DNA of 64,000 nucleotides, taken from assembly GCF_003751445.1 (NCBI RefSeq), contig NZ_RJUU01000002.1, positions 124,001-188,000 of the forward strand, written 5' to 3'. The notes under the pieces were generated by a model. It was given only the letters and a program-made list of their open reading frames with translations, had not been told where the DNA came from and made no database searches. Positions 8,032-17,613 of the stretch are shown here, one piece after another (the stretch's first letter is position 1; each line of letters starts with the position of its first letter). Position numbers and translations under genes: made by a program. This stretch comes from Streptomyces sp. 840.1. GTDB lineage: Bacteria > Actinomycetota > Actinomycetes > Streptomycetales > Streptomycetaceae.

Positions 8032-9683
8032 CCGAGTCGATCTACGCGGCGAAGCCCTGGCTCCCGCTGCTCAGCGAGGCCCAGCGGGCCGGGGTCCACC
8101 CCGCCGCCACCCTGGTGCACGCCTTCCGCGCCTCGGTGGCCCGCACTCCGGACCACCCGGCGCTGGCCTACTTCGACGGGCGCCTCAGCTACCGCGAGAC
8201 CGACGCGCTCTCCGACTCCGTGGCCGGTCACCTGGCCGCGCGGGGACTGGAGCGCGGCGACCGGGTCGCGATCATGCTGCAGAACTCGCCGCACTTCGTC
8301 ATCGCGCTGCTGGGCGCCTGGAAGGCCGGGGCGACGGTCGTCCCGCTCAACCCGATGTACAAGTCGGGCGAGGTCGGCCATGTGCTGAAGGACGCCGAGG
8401 TCTCCGCGCTGATCTGCTCGGACCGGGCCTGGGACGCCTATCTGCGGGACACCGCTGCGGCCGCCCCGGCCGTCCGGATCGCCGTCACCGCCTGCGAACT
8501 GGACTTCCAGACGGTGAACGACGAGCGGGTGCTCGACTTCGACCGGCTGCCCGCCGACGACGCGGACGATCTGGTGGCCGTCGCCCGCCACGGCCTCGCC
8601 GCTCCGGCCGGCCGGGAGCTCACCGCCGCCGACGTGGCGCTGATCAGCTACACCTCAGGGACCAGCGGCACCCCCAAGGGCGCCATGAACGCGCACGGCA
8701 ACATCATGGTCAACGCCGAGCGCCAGCGCACCGGCCACCCCGTCCCCGAGGGCTCCGCCTACTTCGCCCTCGCCCCGCTCTTCCACATCACCGGCATGGT
8801 CTGCCAGCTGGCCGCCTGCCTCGCCAACGCCGGCACCCTGGTCCTGGCGTACCGCTTCCACCCCGGCGTGGTCCTGGACGCCTTCACCGAGCACCGCCCC
8901 GCCTACACCGTCGGCCCCTCGACCGCCTTCATGGCGCTCGCCGCGACCCCCGGCGTCACCCCGGCGCACTTCGGCTCCTTCCGGGTGATCTCCTCCGGCG
9001 GCGCACCCCTGCCGCCCGCGCTCGTCGAGAAGTTCCGGGCGGACTTCGGCCCGTACATCCGCAACGGCTACGGCCTCACCGAGTGCACCGCGCCCTGCGC
9101 CTCCGTGCCGCCCGAGCGCGAGGCCCCGGTGGACCCGGTGTCCGGGACCCTCTCGGTCGGCGTGCCGGGCCCGGACACGGTGGTGCGGATCATCGACGAG
9201 AACGGCGCGGACGTGCCCTTCGGCGAGCAGGGCGAGATCGCGGTGCGCGGACCGCAGGTCGTCTCCGGCTACTGGCGGCTGCCCGAGGCCACCGCCGCAG
9301 CCTTCCCGGACGGCGAGCTGCGCACCGGCGACATCGGCTTCATGGACCGCGAGGGCTGGCTCTACGTCGTCGACCGCAAGAAGGACATGATCAACGCCTC
9401 CGGTTTCAAGGTCTGGCCGCGCGAGGTCGAGGACGTCCTCTACACCCATCCGGCGGTCCGCGAGGCGGCCGTCGTGGGCGTCCCCGACGCCTACCGGGGC
9501 GAGACGGTCCGCGCCTACGTCAGCCTGCGGCCGGGCACCTCGGTGGAACCGGGCGAACTGGGCGCGTACTGCAAGGAACGGCTCGCCGCGTACAAGTACC
9601 CGCGCGAAGTCGAGGTCCTGACCGAACTTCCCAAGACGGCAAGTGGGAAGATCCTCAGGCGGGAACTGCGTTCACCCCGCTAG
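8028..9683 (+). CDS. Acyl-CoA synthetase (AMP-forming), FadD-like
   Basis: A 551-residue ANL-superfamily ligase that activates a carboxylic acid to its CoA thioester through an acyl-adenylate. Visible motifs are the phosphate-binding loop YTSGTSGTPKGAMN (from about residue 208), NGYGLTE (A5), TGDIGFMDREGWLYVVDRKKDMI (A7-A8 hinge), SGFKVWPREVED, and the catalytic lysine in PKTASGKILRREL near the C-terminus. Length is normal. The start codon overlaps the SDR stop by four bases. It is followed by a TetR gene in the same orientation. Chain length or aromatic preference cannot be read from the sequence. Confidence 0.93.
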   Translation: MTESIYAAKPWLPLLSEAQRAGVHPAATLVHAFRASVARTPDHPALAYFDGRLSYRETDALSDSVAGHLAARGLERGDRVAIMLQNSPHFVIALLGAWKAGATVVPLNPMYKSGEVGHVLKDAEVSALICSDRAWDAYLRDTAAAAPAVRIAVTACELDFQTVNDERVLDFDRLPADDADDLVAVARHGLAAPAGRELTAADVALISYTSGTSGTPKGAMNAHGNIMVNAERQRTGHPVPEGSAYFALAPLFHITGMVCQLAACLANAGTLVLAYRFHPGVVLDAFTEHRPAYTVGPSTAFMALAATPGVTPAHFGSFRVISSGGAPLPPALVEKFRADFGPYIRNGYGLTECTAPCASVPPEREAPVDPVSGTLSVGVPGPDTVVRIIDENGADVPFGEQGEIAVRGPQVVSGYWRLPEATAAAFPDGELRTGDIGFMDREGWLYVVDRKKDMINASGFKVWPREVEDVLYTHPAVREAAVVGVPDAYRGETVRAYVSLRPGTSVEPGELGAYCKERLAAYKYPREVEVLTELPKTASGKILRRELRSPR

Positions 9684-9721
9684 GACCGGTTCACGCACGG
9701 CACGGAAGGAAGGCGGCGGCC

Positions 9722-10315
9722 ATGGCCAAGGCGACGGACGGGAGCGGCACCCCCGTTCCCCAGCGGCTGCTCGCCGCCGCCACCCGGCTCTTCGCCGAGC
9801 AGGGGTACGACCGCACCTCGGTCCAGGAGATCGTGGAGGCGGCCGGCGTCACCAAGGGCGCGCTGTACCACTACTTCGGCTCCAAGGAGGACCTCCTCCA
9901 GGAGGTCTACGCCCGGGTGCTGCGGCTCCAGCAGGAGCGCCTCGACGCCTTCGCGGACGCCGACGCGCCCGTGGAGCAGCGACTGCGCGACGCGGCGGCC
10001 GACGTGGTCGTCACCACCATCGAGAACCTCGACGACGCCTCGATCTTCTTCCGCTCGATGCACCACCTGAGCCCCGAGAAGAACAAGCAGGTACGGCTGG
10101 AGCGGCGCCGCTACCACGAGCGCTTCCGGGCCCTGGTGGAGGAGGGGCAGCGCAGCGGGGTGTTCTCCACCGCGACGCCGGCGGACCTGATCGTCGACTA
10201 CCACTTCGGCTCGGTCCACCACCTGTCCACCTGGTACCGGCCGGACGGCCCGCTCAGCCAGCAGGAGGTCGCCGACCACCTGGCCGACCTGCTGCTGCGC
10301 GCGCTGCGGCCGTAG
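9722..10315 (+). CDS. TetR-family regulator of the ligase operon
   Basis: A 197-residue TetR protein. The helix-turn-helix is TSVQEIVEAAGVTKGALYHYFGSKEDLL (about residues 34-61), and the rest is a helical ligand domain with MHHLSPEKNKQVRLERRRYH. Together with its operon this looks like a fatty-acid or acyl-CoA-responsive repressor. It follows the ligase gene by 38 bp. A GGAAGGAAGG purine run precedes the ATG. The repeated 18-bp sequence before its own operon and before the 17.6-18.6 kb operon are candidate targets. Confidence 0.9.
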   Translation: MAKATDGSGTPVPQRLLAAATRLFAEQGYDRTSVQEIVEAAGVTKGALYHYFGSKEDLLQEVYARVLRLQQERLDAFADADAPVEQRLRDAAADVVVTTIENLDDASIFFRSMHHLSPEKNKQVRLERRRYHERFRALVEEGQRSGVFSTATPADLIVDYHFGSVHHLSTWYRPDGPLSQQEVADHLADLLLRALRP

Positions 10316-10424
10316 AACGGCGGACGTGGCGGGGCGGGAGGCGGACGGGACCGGCGTCGCTGAGCCGCCCGGCGGCCGCAGTACAGGGGCCCTCGCCCAG
10401 GAACCGTCAGTCAGTACCTGCCAC

Positions 10425-11342
10425 TCAGGACCCGACAGTCAGGGCCTCACTCGGGACCGGCCACTCAGGGCCCGCCCCCGTCAGCCGGTCCAGCAGCGCC
10501 CCCGCCGCCGGGTTGCGCGGCCGGGGCGTGCGCCCCGCCAGCACCACCGTCCGGCCGGGCTCCGGCTGCCGGATGCTCACACACGGCAGCCCGGCGTCCT
10601 CACCGATCCGGCGCGGCACGATCGCCACGCCGATGCCCGCCCGTACCAGGTCGACGAGCAGCCGGATCTGAGTGACGTCGCAGGTGATCCGGCGCTCCAG
10701 ACCGCAGTGCGCGGCCAGCCGCCGCACCGCCGTCTCCAGACCGGTGCCGGCCCGGAAGTCGACGAACGGCTCCCCGGCGAGGTCCTTGATCAGGGTGCGC
10801 CCGGCCGTCGCCAGCCGGTGGCCCGGGGCGGTGATCAGGACCAGGTCCTCCTGCCAGGAGGCGAACGCCGCCGTGCCGTTCGGGAGCCCGGCCGCGTCCG
10901 GCGCCAGATAGGCGAGGTCCAGCTCACCGGCGAGCAGACCGGCAAGCAGCTCCGGGGTCGTCGCCTCGCGCAGGGAGATCTGCACCCCGGGCCTGAGCCG
11001 GTGGAAGGCGGCCAGCTCGGCGGCCAGATCCACACAGGTCAGGGTCTGGATCGTGCCGATCCGCACCCGCCCGGTGACCAGGCCCGACACGGCGGCCACC
11101 GCGTCGCGCGCCGCGTCCGTCCCGGCCAGCACCGTACGTGCCGACGGCAGCAGCGCCCGGCCCGCCTCGGTCAGCACCACCCGGCGGCCGGTACGGTCGA
11201 ACAGCTCGGCCCCCAGCTCCCGTTCTAGGTTGCGCACCGACGTGCTCAGCGCGGACTGCACGATCAGTTCGGCGCGCGCGGCCGCGGTGAAACTGCCGTG
11301 CGTGATCACCGCCATGAAGTGGCGGAGCTGGCGAATCTCCAT
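10425..11342 (-). CDS. LysR-family transcriptional regulator
   Basis: A 305-residue LysR protein starting MEIRQLRHFMAVITHGSFTAAARAE, with the winged helix continuing LSTSVRNLERELGAELFDRTGRRVVLTEAG (residues 1-60). A periplasmic-binding-type effector domain follows (VRIGTIQTL onward). The ATG at 11342 is chosen because the family alignment begins there. The last codons overlap a tract of degenerate repeats (actcagg units, 10405-10470), which may have altered the C-terminal tail (GAGPEWPVPSEALTVGS). A tiny ORF is divergent at 11417, the usual place for a LysR target. Confidence 0.9.
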   Translation of the reverse strand: MEIRQLRHFMAVITHGSFTAAARAELIVQSALSTSVRNLERELGAELFDRTGRRVVLTEAGRALLPSARTVLAGTDAARDAVAAVSGLVTGRVRIGTIQTLTCVDLAAELAAFHRLRPGVQISLREATTPELLAGLLAGELDLAYLAPDAAGLPNGTAAFASWQEDLVLITAPGHRLATAGRTLIKDLAGEPFVDFRAGTGLETAVRRLAAHCGLERRITCDVTQIRLLVDLVRAGIGVAIVPRRIGEDAGLPCVSIRQPEPGRTVVLAGRTPRPRNPAAGALLDRLTGAGPEWPVPSEALTVGS

Positions 11343-11416
11343 CCATCTACGGTACCGATGGCAGCCAGCGAAACCATCTGTTGGACCGAACCGGCTGCCG
11401 GGGCCACGCTGGATAC

Positions 11417-11581
11417 ATGGCGCACATTCAGACATCAACGCGTGTTCCCGCCCTGTGGACCGTGGCCTACGGGCCGCACCGCCCCTTCAGCGTCCGGATC
11501 CTCGCACGGTGCCTGCTGCGGGTCCGGGCCTTCGCCCGCGACCTGGCACTGGCCGAGCACGTACCGTACGGCGGCTACTGA
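11417..11581 (+). CDS. Small hypothetical protein, 54 aa
   Basis: An ORF beginning MAHIQTSTRVPALWTVAYGP and ending in HVPYGGY, divergent to the LysR gene with a 74-bp gap. From about residue 11 its codons end almost entirely in G or C, as in real Streptomyces genes, but no convincing ribosome binding site is seen. It is Arg-rich and without a signal peptide. Real gene or chance ORF cannot be decided by eye. Confidence 0.35.
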   Translation: MAHIQTSTRVPALWTVAYGPHRPFSVRILARCLLRVRAFARDLALAEHVPYGGY

Positions 11582-11644
11582 GCCTGCGGGCACGGCCCCG
11601 AAAGGGGTTGGTGCGGCCGGGGCGCACCCGGTTAGCATCCGACG

Positions 11645-14600
11645 ATGCGGACGCCGGCCGACGAAGAGATCCACGCCCTGGGCCGACAGACCGGCCACGA
11701 GGACCCCGTGCTGCGTCACGCGGCACTCGTCCGGCTGGCCGGACTCGTCACCGCGTGTCCGCCGTCCGACGACGCGCGCGGGGACGCACTCGCCGCACTG
11801 CTGCCCGCCTCCCTCACCGGACCGCCGGAGGCCGATCTCCTCCTGGCCGGCCTCTACGAGCGGCTCGGCCACCGGCTGACGGGCCGCCCCCGGCCCCGGT
11901 GGCGCACGGCCGGGCAGCTGCCGGCGACGGTACGGACCGCCTGGCTGCGCGCCGATGTCCTGCACGATCCCCGGATCTTCCGCGAGGAGCCGCCGGGTGA
12001 GCACCTCTACCAGGCCGTGCGCGGTGTGAGCGTCACCGACGCACACCGGCCGGCCCGGCTGGTGGACGAACTGGCGGCCACCGGCGATCCGGTGCTCGGG
12101 GCCGAGGCGCTGCGGCTGGCCCGTGAGGGACTGCACGCCGCACTGCTCGCCCCGGCGGTGGTCCGGGAGCAGCTGATCGCCCTGCTGGCCGCGGACAGCG
12201 CCCCGGTCGTCGCGGGCGCGCTGGGCGAACTGGCCCGGCCCTGGGCGGCGATGGCCCCCCTGCCGCCGGGCCTGTTCGCCCCGCTCCTCCTCCCCGGCCC
12301 GGTGCGGGAGCGGCCGGGCGGTGCGCCGCAGGGCTCGGTGCCGTGGCAGGCCGGGGAACCGGCGGGGGACGGCGTGCGGAAGCGGCCCGAGGTGGCCGCT
12401 GCCGCCCTCGTCACCGCCGCCCGCCACGGCCACCGCGCGCTGCTGCTCCGGGTCGTCGAGGACCCCCGGCAGGCGCCCGGCCTGCGCCGGCGCGGGATGG
12501 AGCTGCTCGGTGAACTCGCGGACCGCGACGACATCGGAGCACTGAGCGCTGTCGCCGCCGGCGACCCCCTGCTGCTCGGCGGCCCCGCGGTGGCCTGCCT
12601 GCGCGGCCTCCACCGCCGAGGGCACTTCCCGGCCGACGCCGATGTCGGCGTGCTCGTCGGCCTGGCCCTGTCCGACCACTCGATCCCGGCCCGCGACGTG
12701 GCGACGGTCCTCTACACCTCCCGCCACGAGGCGCTCAGGGTCCTGACGGACGCGCCGCCCGCCGACCCGGGCTGGCCCCGACGCCTCGAACTGCTTCTCG
12801 CGCTGGCCGGACAGGGGACGGGCGACCTCCCGGCCGGGGACGCCGTCACCCGCCTGCTGCCCTCGGCCCCCGAGCCCGCGCCCTTCCTCGGCGCGATCCG
12901 CGCACTGCGCCACACGGACGCCGAGGCGGCCGTGCTCGCCCTGCTGCCCCGCGCACCGGCCGCCGCCCTGGACACGCTGGATGCGATCGGCGGGGACCCG
13001 ACGGTACGGGCCCTGGCCGAAGGGCTGGGCCTCACCACCGGAGCGACGGCTCCCCACCTGCGCCCCGTACGGGGCCGCGCCCTCGAACTGCTCTGGCAGC
13101 TGAACCGGGACCCGGAGCGGCGCCGCGCCCTGCTCGGCCGGCTCGACCCCGTCGACCTGCCGCCGCGCGTCGCGGCCGGCCTCGGCGGACCCGACGCGGC
13201 CGAACTGGCCCTGCTGAGCTCCCACCTGGACCCGGGCGCACCCGTGGAGGCGCTGTGCCGGCTCGCTGCCCACGGCGATGCCGAGACCCTCCCGGCCATC
13301 ACCGACCTGCTGTCGCGCGTCGTGGCCGGCCTGGCCGCTTCGAGGAGGCCGGACGCGGCGCCCCGGACCGGCGAGCACGGGCAGCCGGCCGGTGAGCCCG
13401 TAGTACCGCAGGAGGTCCTGGACGCCCTGAGCGCCCTCGGCCGCCGACTCCACGAACGGGGCGCGATCCGGCCCGTCTGCCTGCTTGACGTGGACGCGAA
13501 GGACGCCGGGCACGCGCTCGTCGCAGGCCTGGCGCTGGACCTCGTCGACCGCCCGGGGCTCTGTGACGACGAGCACGTGGTCCTGCTCGAACTGCTGCTC
13601 AGAGCCCCCTGGACCGGCACCCGCGCGCGGGTGCACCGACTGCTGCGCCACCACGACCGGCACGTGCGAGGGCACGTCATCGCCCTCCTCGCGCACGACG
13701 CCACGGGAGAGGACGCCCAGGCGCTCTCGGCGTCGCTCATCACCCTGACGAGGGCCCAGGACATCCAGACCGTCCGCCAGGCCCTGCTCGCCCTGGGCCA
13801 CGCCCGAGCCCACTGGGCGAGCGCGGCGATCTCCGCCTGCCTGGGCCACCCGAACATGAACATCAGGAAGACGGCGGCCGAGGCGCTGATCCGGCCGGGC
13901 GCACCGGCGGCGCTCCCCGCACTCCTGTCCCGGCTCGGGCAGGAGGGCAACCCCGGCCTGCGCGCCTCCCTCGTCGCCGCCCTGCGCGCCGTCCTCGGCG
14001 ACGCCTACGCGGCCACCCTCGTCGCCGCCGCCGAACACAGCCGGGACGACACCGCCCGCCGGCTCCTCCTGGAGGGCCTGCACGGCGCCCTCACCGCACG
14101 CTCGGTGCTCGCCCTGGACGAGCAGGAGTCACCGGTGGCGATCTTGCTGCTCACCCTGATCGCATCCCGCCAAGTAGCCCTGGCCGCCGGCCTCGTGACG
14201 GACCTGGCGCCGGCCATGGCCGCGCACGGGATCACCGCGCAGCCCGCCCCGGAGGCCCCCGGCGAGGCGGAGCGCGACGTCGAGGCCCTGGCAACCGGGG
14301 GCTGGGACCCCGTGACCGCACTGCGCCTGGTGGCCCGGGGCGAGCGCCCCGGCCCCGCCCACAAGGACCGGCTGCGCCCGATGCTGGCCGACTGGCTCGC
14401 GCTGGCCGCCTCGCGGCACCCGAAGGTCCGATGCACGGAGGCCCAGGGCGGGGCGGCTTGGGACACGGCAGCCCAGGACACGGCAGCCGGGGGCCCGGCG
14501 GCTCGGGGCAGGGCGCGGAGCGCCGACGTGCTGCGGTTCGCGCTGGCGCTCTGCTCCGCGCCCCGGAGCGGCCCGGAACTCGCGGCGCTCGCCCGGTCCG

Positions 14601-16360
14601 CCCCGCTCCTGCTGGACGCGCTGGCCGACGCCCGCGACTCCTGCCGGAACGAACTGATCGCCGTACTCGAAGAGGTGGCGCCGCTGCTCGCGGCCACCGT
14701 GAAACCGGCCGCCGTCACCTCGGTACGCGCCCTGGCCCCCGCACCGGCGACGCGCGGCCGGTCCACCCTGACGCTGCTGCGCCGCCTCGGCGCGATACCG
14801 GTCCGCGCCGATCTCGACCGGGCCCTCGCGGCGGCCCGGCTCGCCGCCGACCCCGGGCGCGCCACGACCGCCGTGCTCCGCGAGGCCTTCTCCGTACCGG
14901 AGCCCCGGCCGGACGCCGCACCCCGGTCCGAGGCGGCCCTGGCCTGGCGGTCCGCGCTGGCCGACGCGGTCCGGGAACCGGGCGCGCTGGCCGGGTTCCG
15001 CCGCACGGACGACGGCGCCGCGCACGACGGCGCCGTCTCCTCCCGGGACCGGCTGGCCGCCCTGATCGAGGCCCACGACGGCGCCGCCCCCGCAGCCCGG
15101 GACGCCCTCATCGACTGGATGACCCGGCTCCAGCCCCTGGACGCCCCGCCCTGGACCCTCGCGGAGACCGCCCGCGCTCCGCAGCCGCCGCCGCGCCTGG
15201 TCCGGGCCGACGACCTGGACCAGCCTCGGTCGGCGGCCCTGCGGGAGCGGCTGCTCGACATGCTCGGCTCGGCGGATGCGGGGCGCCGCCGGACCGCCGC
15301 CGAGGCGCTGGCACGGTGGCCCGAGCCGGAGGCCCGCACGGTGGTGCTGCGCGCGTACCTGCACGGCCGGGTCTCCCTGCCCGCCTCAGCCGTGGCCGGA
15401 CTCGGCAGCGCGCTGGCCGGCATCGGCGAGAGCGAGCTCCGGGGCGACGGAATCCTGCGTGACAGGGTGGCGGCCGTGGCCGTCGGGCTCGAACCGCAGC
15501 AGCGGGAACGGCTCCTGCCGCTGCTCCTCGACTGGTGGCAGCACGCACCGCCCGCCGAGGCCGGCGCCCTCGGCACCGCGTTGCGTGCCCACCCCGCCGA
15601 CGCGCTGGCGGTGGCACTGGGCGACCGCCTCGACGCCGGGGCCTGGGGCTTCCTGGACCTGCTCGTCGCCCGTACACTCCTGCGCACCCCGGCCCTGACA
15701 CGGACCTGCCGCCGGCTGCGCGGCGAAGGGCGCGACGAACTCGCCGGCCGGCTGCTCCTGACGGACGGACCCCTGCGGGGGCCGGACGCCGGACAGCGGG
15801 ACGCGGCGGCACTGGCCGCACTGCGCGAGCGCGACGCGGACCTCCCCGCCGCGAGCCGGCACCGCCCGGCCCGGCGGGAGCTGATGGAGCTGGCCCGGAC
15901 CGGCGCCCCCGAGCAGATCTGCCGCGCGCTCACCGAGCTGGCCGGGGCGCACACCGACCCCGGCCCCGACCGGGACCCGCACCTGCTGAACCTGCTCGAC
16001 GAGCTGCTGACGCACCCCCGGCCCAGGGTCCGGCTGCGGGCCCACCGCACCGCGCGGGTGATGCTCGACCGGGCGGCGTACCTGCGCCACACCGGGCAAC
16101 TGCTGGACGACCCCCGCCCGGACGTGGTGCGCATGGCACTCCGGACGCTCTGCCGGGCGGGCTGGGAGCCGGCGTTCCCGGCCGTCACCGGGCTGCTGGG
16201 GCACCCGCACCCGACCGTGCGCGCCGCGGCGGCCGACGCACTGGCCGAGGTGGGCGGGGCGGCGGTCCCGGCGCTCCGTCACGCCGCCGCCCGCGCCCGG
16301 CCCGACCGGCGCGCCCGGTACGCGGACGTACTGGACCGGATCGGGACCGGCGGCGACTGA
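11645..16360 (+). CDS. Giant HEAT-repeat protein
   Basis: A 1571-residue, Ala/Leu/Arg-rich protein built of helical repeats. Typical HEAT units are visible throughout, for example DPVLRHAALVRLAGLV near the N-terminus, HPNMNIRKTAAEALIRPG near residues 735-755, and HPRPRVRLRAHRTARVM with DPRPDVVRMALRTLCRAG and HPHPTVRAAAADALAEVG at the C-terminus. There is no signal peptide, transmembrane helix, P-loop or catalytic motif. It is monocistronic. Such solenoids normally scaffold protein-protein contacts; no function is assigned. A very long antisense frame in this region is a shadow of its codon bias. Confidence 0.85.
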   Translation: MRTPADEEIHALGRQTGHEDPVLRHAALVRLAGLVTACPPSDDARGDALAALLPASLTGPPEADLLLAGLYERLGHRLTGRPRPRWRTAGQLPATVRTAWLRADVLHDPRIFREEPPGEHLYQAVRGVSVTDAHRPARLVDELAATGDPVLGAEALRLAREGLHAALLAPAVVREQLIALLAADSAPVVAGALGELARPWAAMAPLPPGLFAPLLLPGPVRERPGGAPQGSVPWQAGEPAGDGVRKRPEVAAAALVTAARHGHRALLLRVVEDPRQAPGLRRRGMELLGELADRDDIGALSAVAAGDPLLLGGPAVACLRGLHRRGHFPADADVGVLVGLALSDHSIPARDVATVLYTSRHEALRVLTDAPPADPGWPRRLELLLALAGQGTGDLPAGDAVTRLLPSAPEPAPFLGAIRALRHTDAEAAVLALLPRAPAAALDTLDAIGGDPTVRALAEGLGLTTGATAPHLRPVRGRALELLWQLNRDPERRRALLGRLDPVDLPPRVAAGLGGPDAAELALLSSHLDPGAPVEALCRLAAHGDAETLPAITDLLSRVVAGLAASRRPDAAPRTGEHGQPAGEPVVPQEVLDALSALGRRLHERGAIRPVCLLDVDAKDAGHALVAGLALDLVDRPGLCDDEHVVLLELLLRAPWTGTRARVHRLLRHHDRHVRGHVIALLAHDATGEDAQALSASLITLTRAQDIQTVRQALLALGHARAHWASAAISACLGHPNMNIRKTAAEALIRPGAPAALPALLSRLGQEGNPGLRASLVAALRAVLGDAYAATLVAAAEHSRDDTARRLLLEGLHGALTARSVLALDEQESPVAILLLTLIASRQVALAAGLVTDLAPAMAAHGITAQPAPEAPGEAERDVEALATGGWDPVTALRLVARGERPGPAHKDRLRPMLADWLALAASRHPKVRCTEAQGGAAWDTAAQDTAAGGPAARGRARSADVLRFALALCSAPRSGPELAALARSAPLLLDALADARDSCRNELIAVLEEVAPLLAATVKPAAVTSVRALAPAPATRGRSTLTLLRRLGAIPVRADLDRALAAARLAADPGRATTAVLREAFSVPEPRPDAAPRSEAALAWRSALADAVREPGALAGFRRTDDGAAHDGAVSSRDRLAALIEAHDGAAPAARDALIDWMTRLQPLDAPPWTLAETARAPQPPPRLVRADDLDQPRSAALRERLLDMLGSADAGRRRTAAEALARWPEPEARTVVLRAYLHGRVSLPASAVAGLGSALAGIGESELRGDGILRDRVAAVAVGLEPQQRERLLPLLLDWWQHAPPAEAGALGTALRAHPADALAVALGDRLDAGAWGFLDLLVARTLLRTPALTRTCRRLRGEGRDELAGRLLLTDGPLRGPDAGQRDAAALAALRERDADLPAASRHRPARRELMELARTGAPEQICRALTELAGAHTDPGPDRDPHLLNLLDELLTHPRPRVRLRAHRTARVMLDRAAYLRHTGQLLDDPRPDVVRMALRTLCRAGWEPAFPAVTGLLGHPHPTVRAAAADALAEVGGAAVPALRHAAARARPDRRARYADVLDRIGTGGD

Positions 16361-16390
16361 CGCCGGCCCACCGCCCCCGGACCCTCCCGG

Positions 16391-17605
16391 CTACAGGTAC
16401 TTCTTGATCTCCCGGCGGGCCAGCGACCGCTGGTGCACCTCGTCCGGGCCGTCCGCCAGCCGCAGCGTCCGCGCGGCCGCCCACAGTTCGGCCAGCGGGA
16501 AGTCCTGGCTGACGCCGCCCGCACCGTACAGCTGGACCGCCTGGTCGAGGATGGAGACCACTGCACGCGGGGTGGCGATCTTGATGGACTGGATCTCGGT
16601 GTGCGCGCCCCGGTTGCCCACCGTGTCCATCAGCCAGGCCGTCTTCAGCACCAGGAGCCGCAACTGCTCCACCGTGACCCGGGCGTCCGCGATCCAGTTC
16701 TGCACCACGCCCTGCTGGGCGAGCGGCTTGCCGAAGGCGTTGCGGGACACCGCGCGCCGGCACATCAGCTCGATGGCGCGCTCCGCCATGCCGATCAGCC
16801 GCATGCAGTGGTGGATACGGCCAGGGCCCAGCCGCGCCTGGGCGATGGCGAAACCGCCGCCCTCCTCGCCCACCAGGTTCGCCGCCGGCACCCGCACGCC
16901 GTCGAAGATCACCTCGGCGTGGCCGCCGTGGTAGTGGTCCTCGTAGCCGTACACCTTCATGGCGCGCTTCACCGTCAGCCCCGGGGTGTCGCGCGGGACG
17001 AGGATCTGCGACTGCTGGCGGCGGATGTCGTCGCCGTCCGGGTCGGTCTTGCCCATCACGATGAAGATCGCGCAGTCCGGGTTCATCGCCCCGGAGATGT
17101 ACCACTTGCGCCCGTTGATGACGTAGTCCCCGCCGTCACGGGTGATCCGGGTCTCGATGTTGGTCGCGTCCGACGAGGCCACCTCCGGCTCGGTCATCGC
17201 GAACGCGGACCGGATCTCACCGGCCAGCAGCGGCTCCAGCCACTGCTTCTTCTGCGCGTCGGTGCCGAACTGGGCGAGCACCTCCATGTTCCCGGTGTCC
17301 GGCGCCGCGCAGTTCAGCGCGGTCGGCGCCAGCTGCGGGGAGCGGCCCAGGATCTCGGCCAGCGGGGCGTACTGGAGATTGGTCAGCCCCGCGCCGTACT
17401 CGGCGTCCGGCAGGAAGAGGTTCCACAGCCCCTGGCGGCGCGCCTCGGCCTTCAGGTCCGCCACGATTCCCGGGGTGTCCCACGGCGACGCGAGCTGCTC
17501 CCGCTGCTCGTCCGCGATCCGCTCGGCGGGGTGGACGTGCTCGTCCATGAAGGCGAGCAGCTTGGTGCGCAGCTCCTCGGTACGGGCGTCGAATGCGAAG
17601 TCCAT
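16391..17605 (-). CDS. Acyl-CoA dehydrogenase, ACAD10/11-like
   Basis: A 404-residue flavoprotein with the whole ACAD fold: N-terminal helices from MDFAFDARTEELRTKLLAFMDEHV, FAMTEPEVASSDATNIETRI at the substrate/FAD site, YVINGRKWYISGAMNPDC, and C-terminal QLYGAGGVSQDFPLAELWAAARTLRLADGPDEVHQ. It lies 8 bp after the kinase gene and is co-transcribed. In vertebrate ACAD10 and ACAD11 a kinase domain of the same type is fused to this dehydrogenase, and these enzymes act on 4-hydroxyacyl-CoAs. The same two-step chemistry is inferred here: phosphorylation of the 4-hydroxyl, then elimination. Confidence 0.9.
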   Translation of the reverse strand: MDFAFDARTEELRTKLLAFMDEHVHPAERIADEQREQLASPWDTPGIVADLKAEARRQGLWNLFLPDAEYGAGLTNLQYAPLAEILGRSPQLAPTALNCAAPDTGNMEVLAQFGTDAQKKQWLEPLLAGEIRSAFAMTEPEVASSDATNIETRITRDGGDYVINGRKWYISGAMNPDCAIFIVMGKTDPDGDDIRRQQSQILVPRDTPGLTVKRAMKVYGYEDHYHGGHAEVIFDGVRVPAANLVGEEGGGFAIAQARLGPGRIHHCMRLIGMAERAIELMCRRAVSRNAFGKPLAQQGVVQNWIADARVTVEQLRLLVLKTAWLMDTVGNRGAHTEIQSIKIATPRAVVSILDQAVQLYGAGGVSQDFPLAELWAAARTLRLADGPDEVHQRSLARREIKKYL

Positions 17606-17613
17606 GGGGTTGG

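Noticed and set aside
10400..10470. CRISPR-like or regulatory repeat array (actcagg units)
   Set aside because: Units are short, irregular and without spacers. It looks like slippage-prone, degenerate repeats at the end of the LysR gene.
11435..14083. Very long minus-strand open frame (about 880 codons) opposite the HEAT-repeat gene
   Set aside because: It lacks a ribosome site and protein-like composition. It is the usual shadow of a GC-rich gene in the opposite frame.
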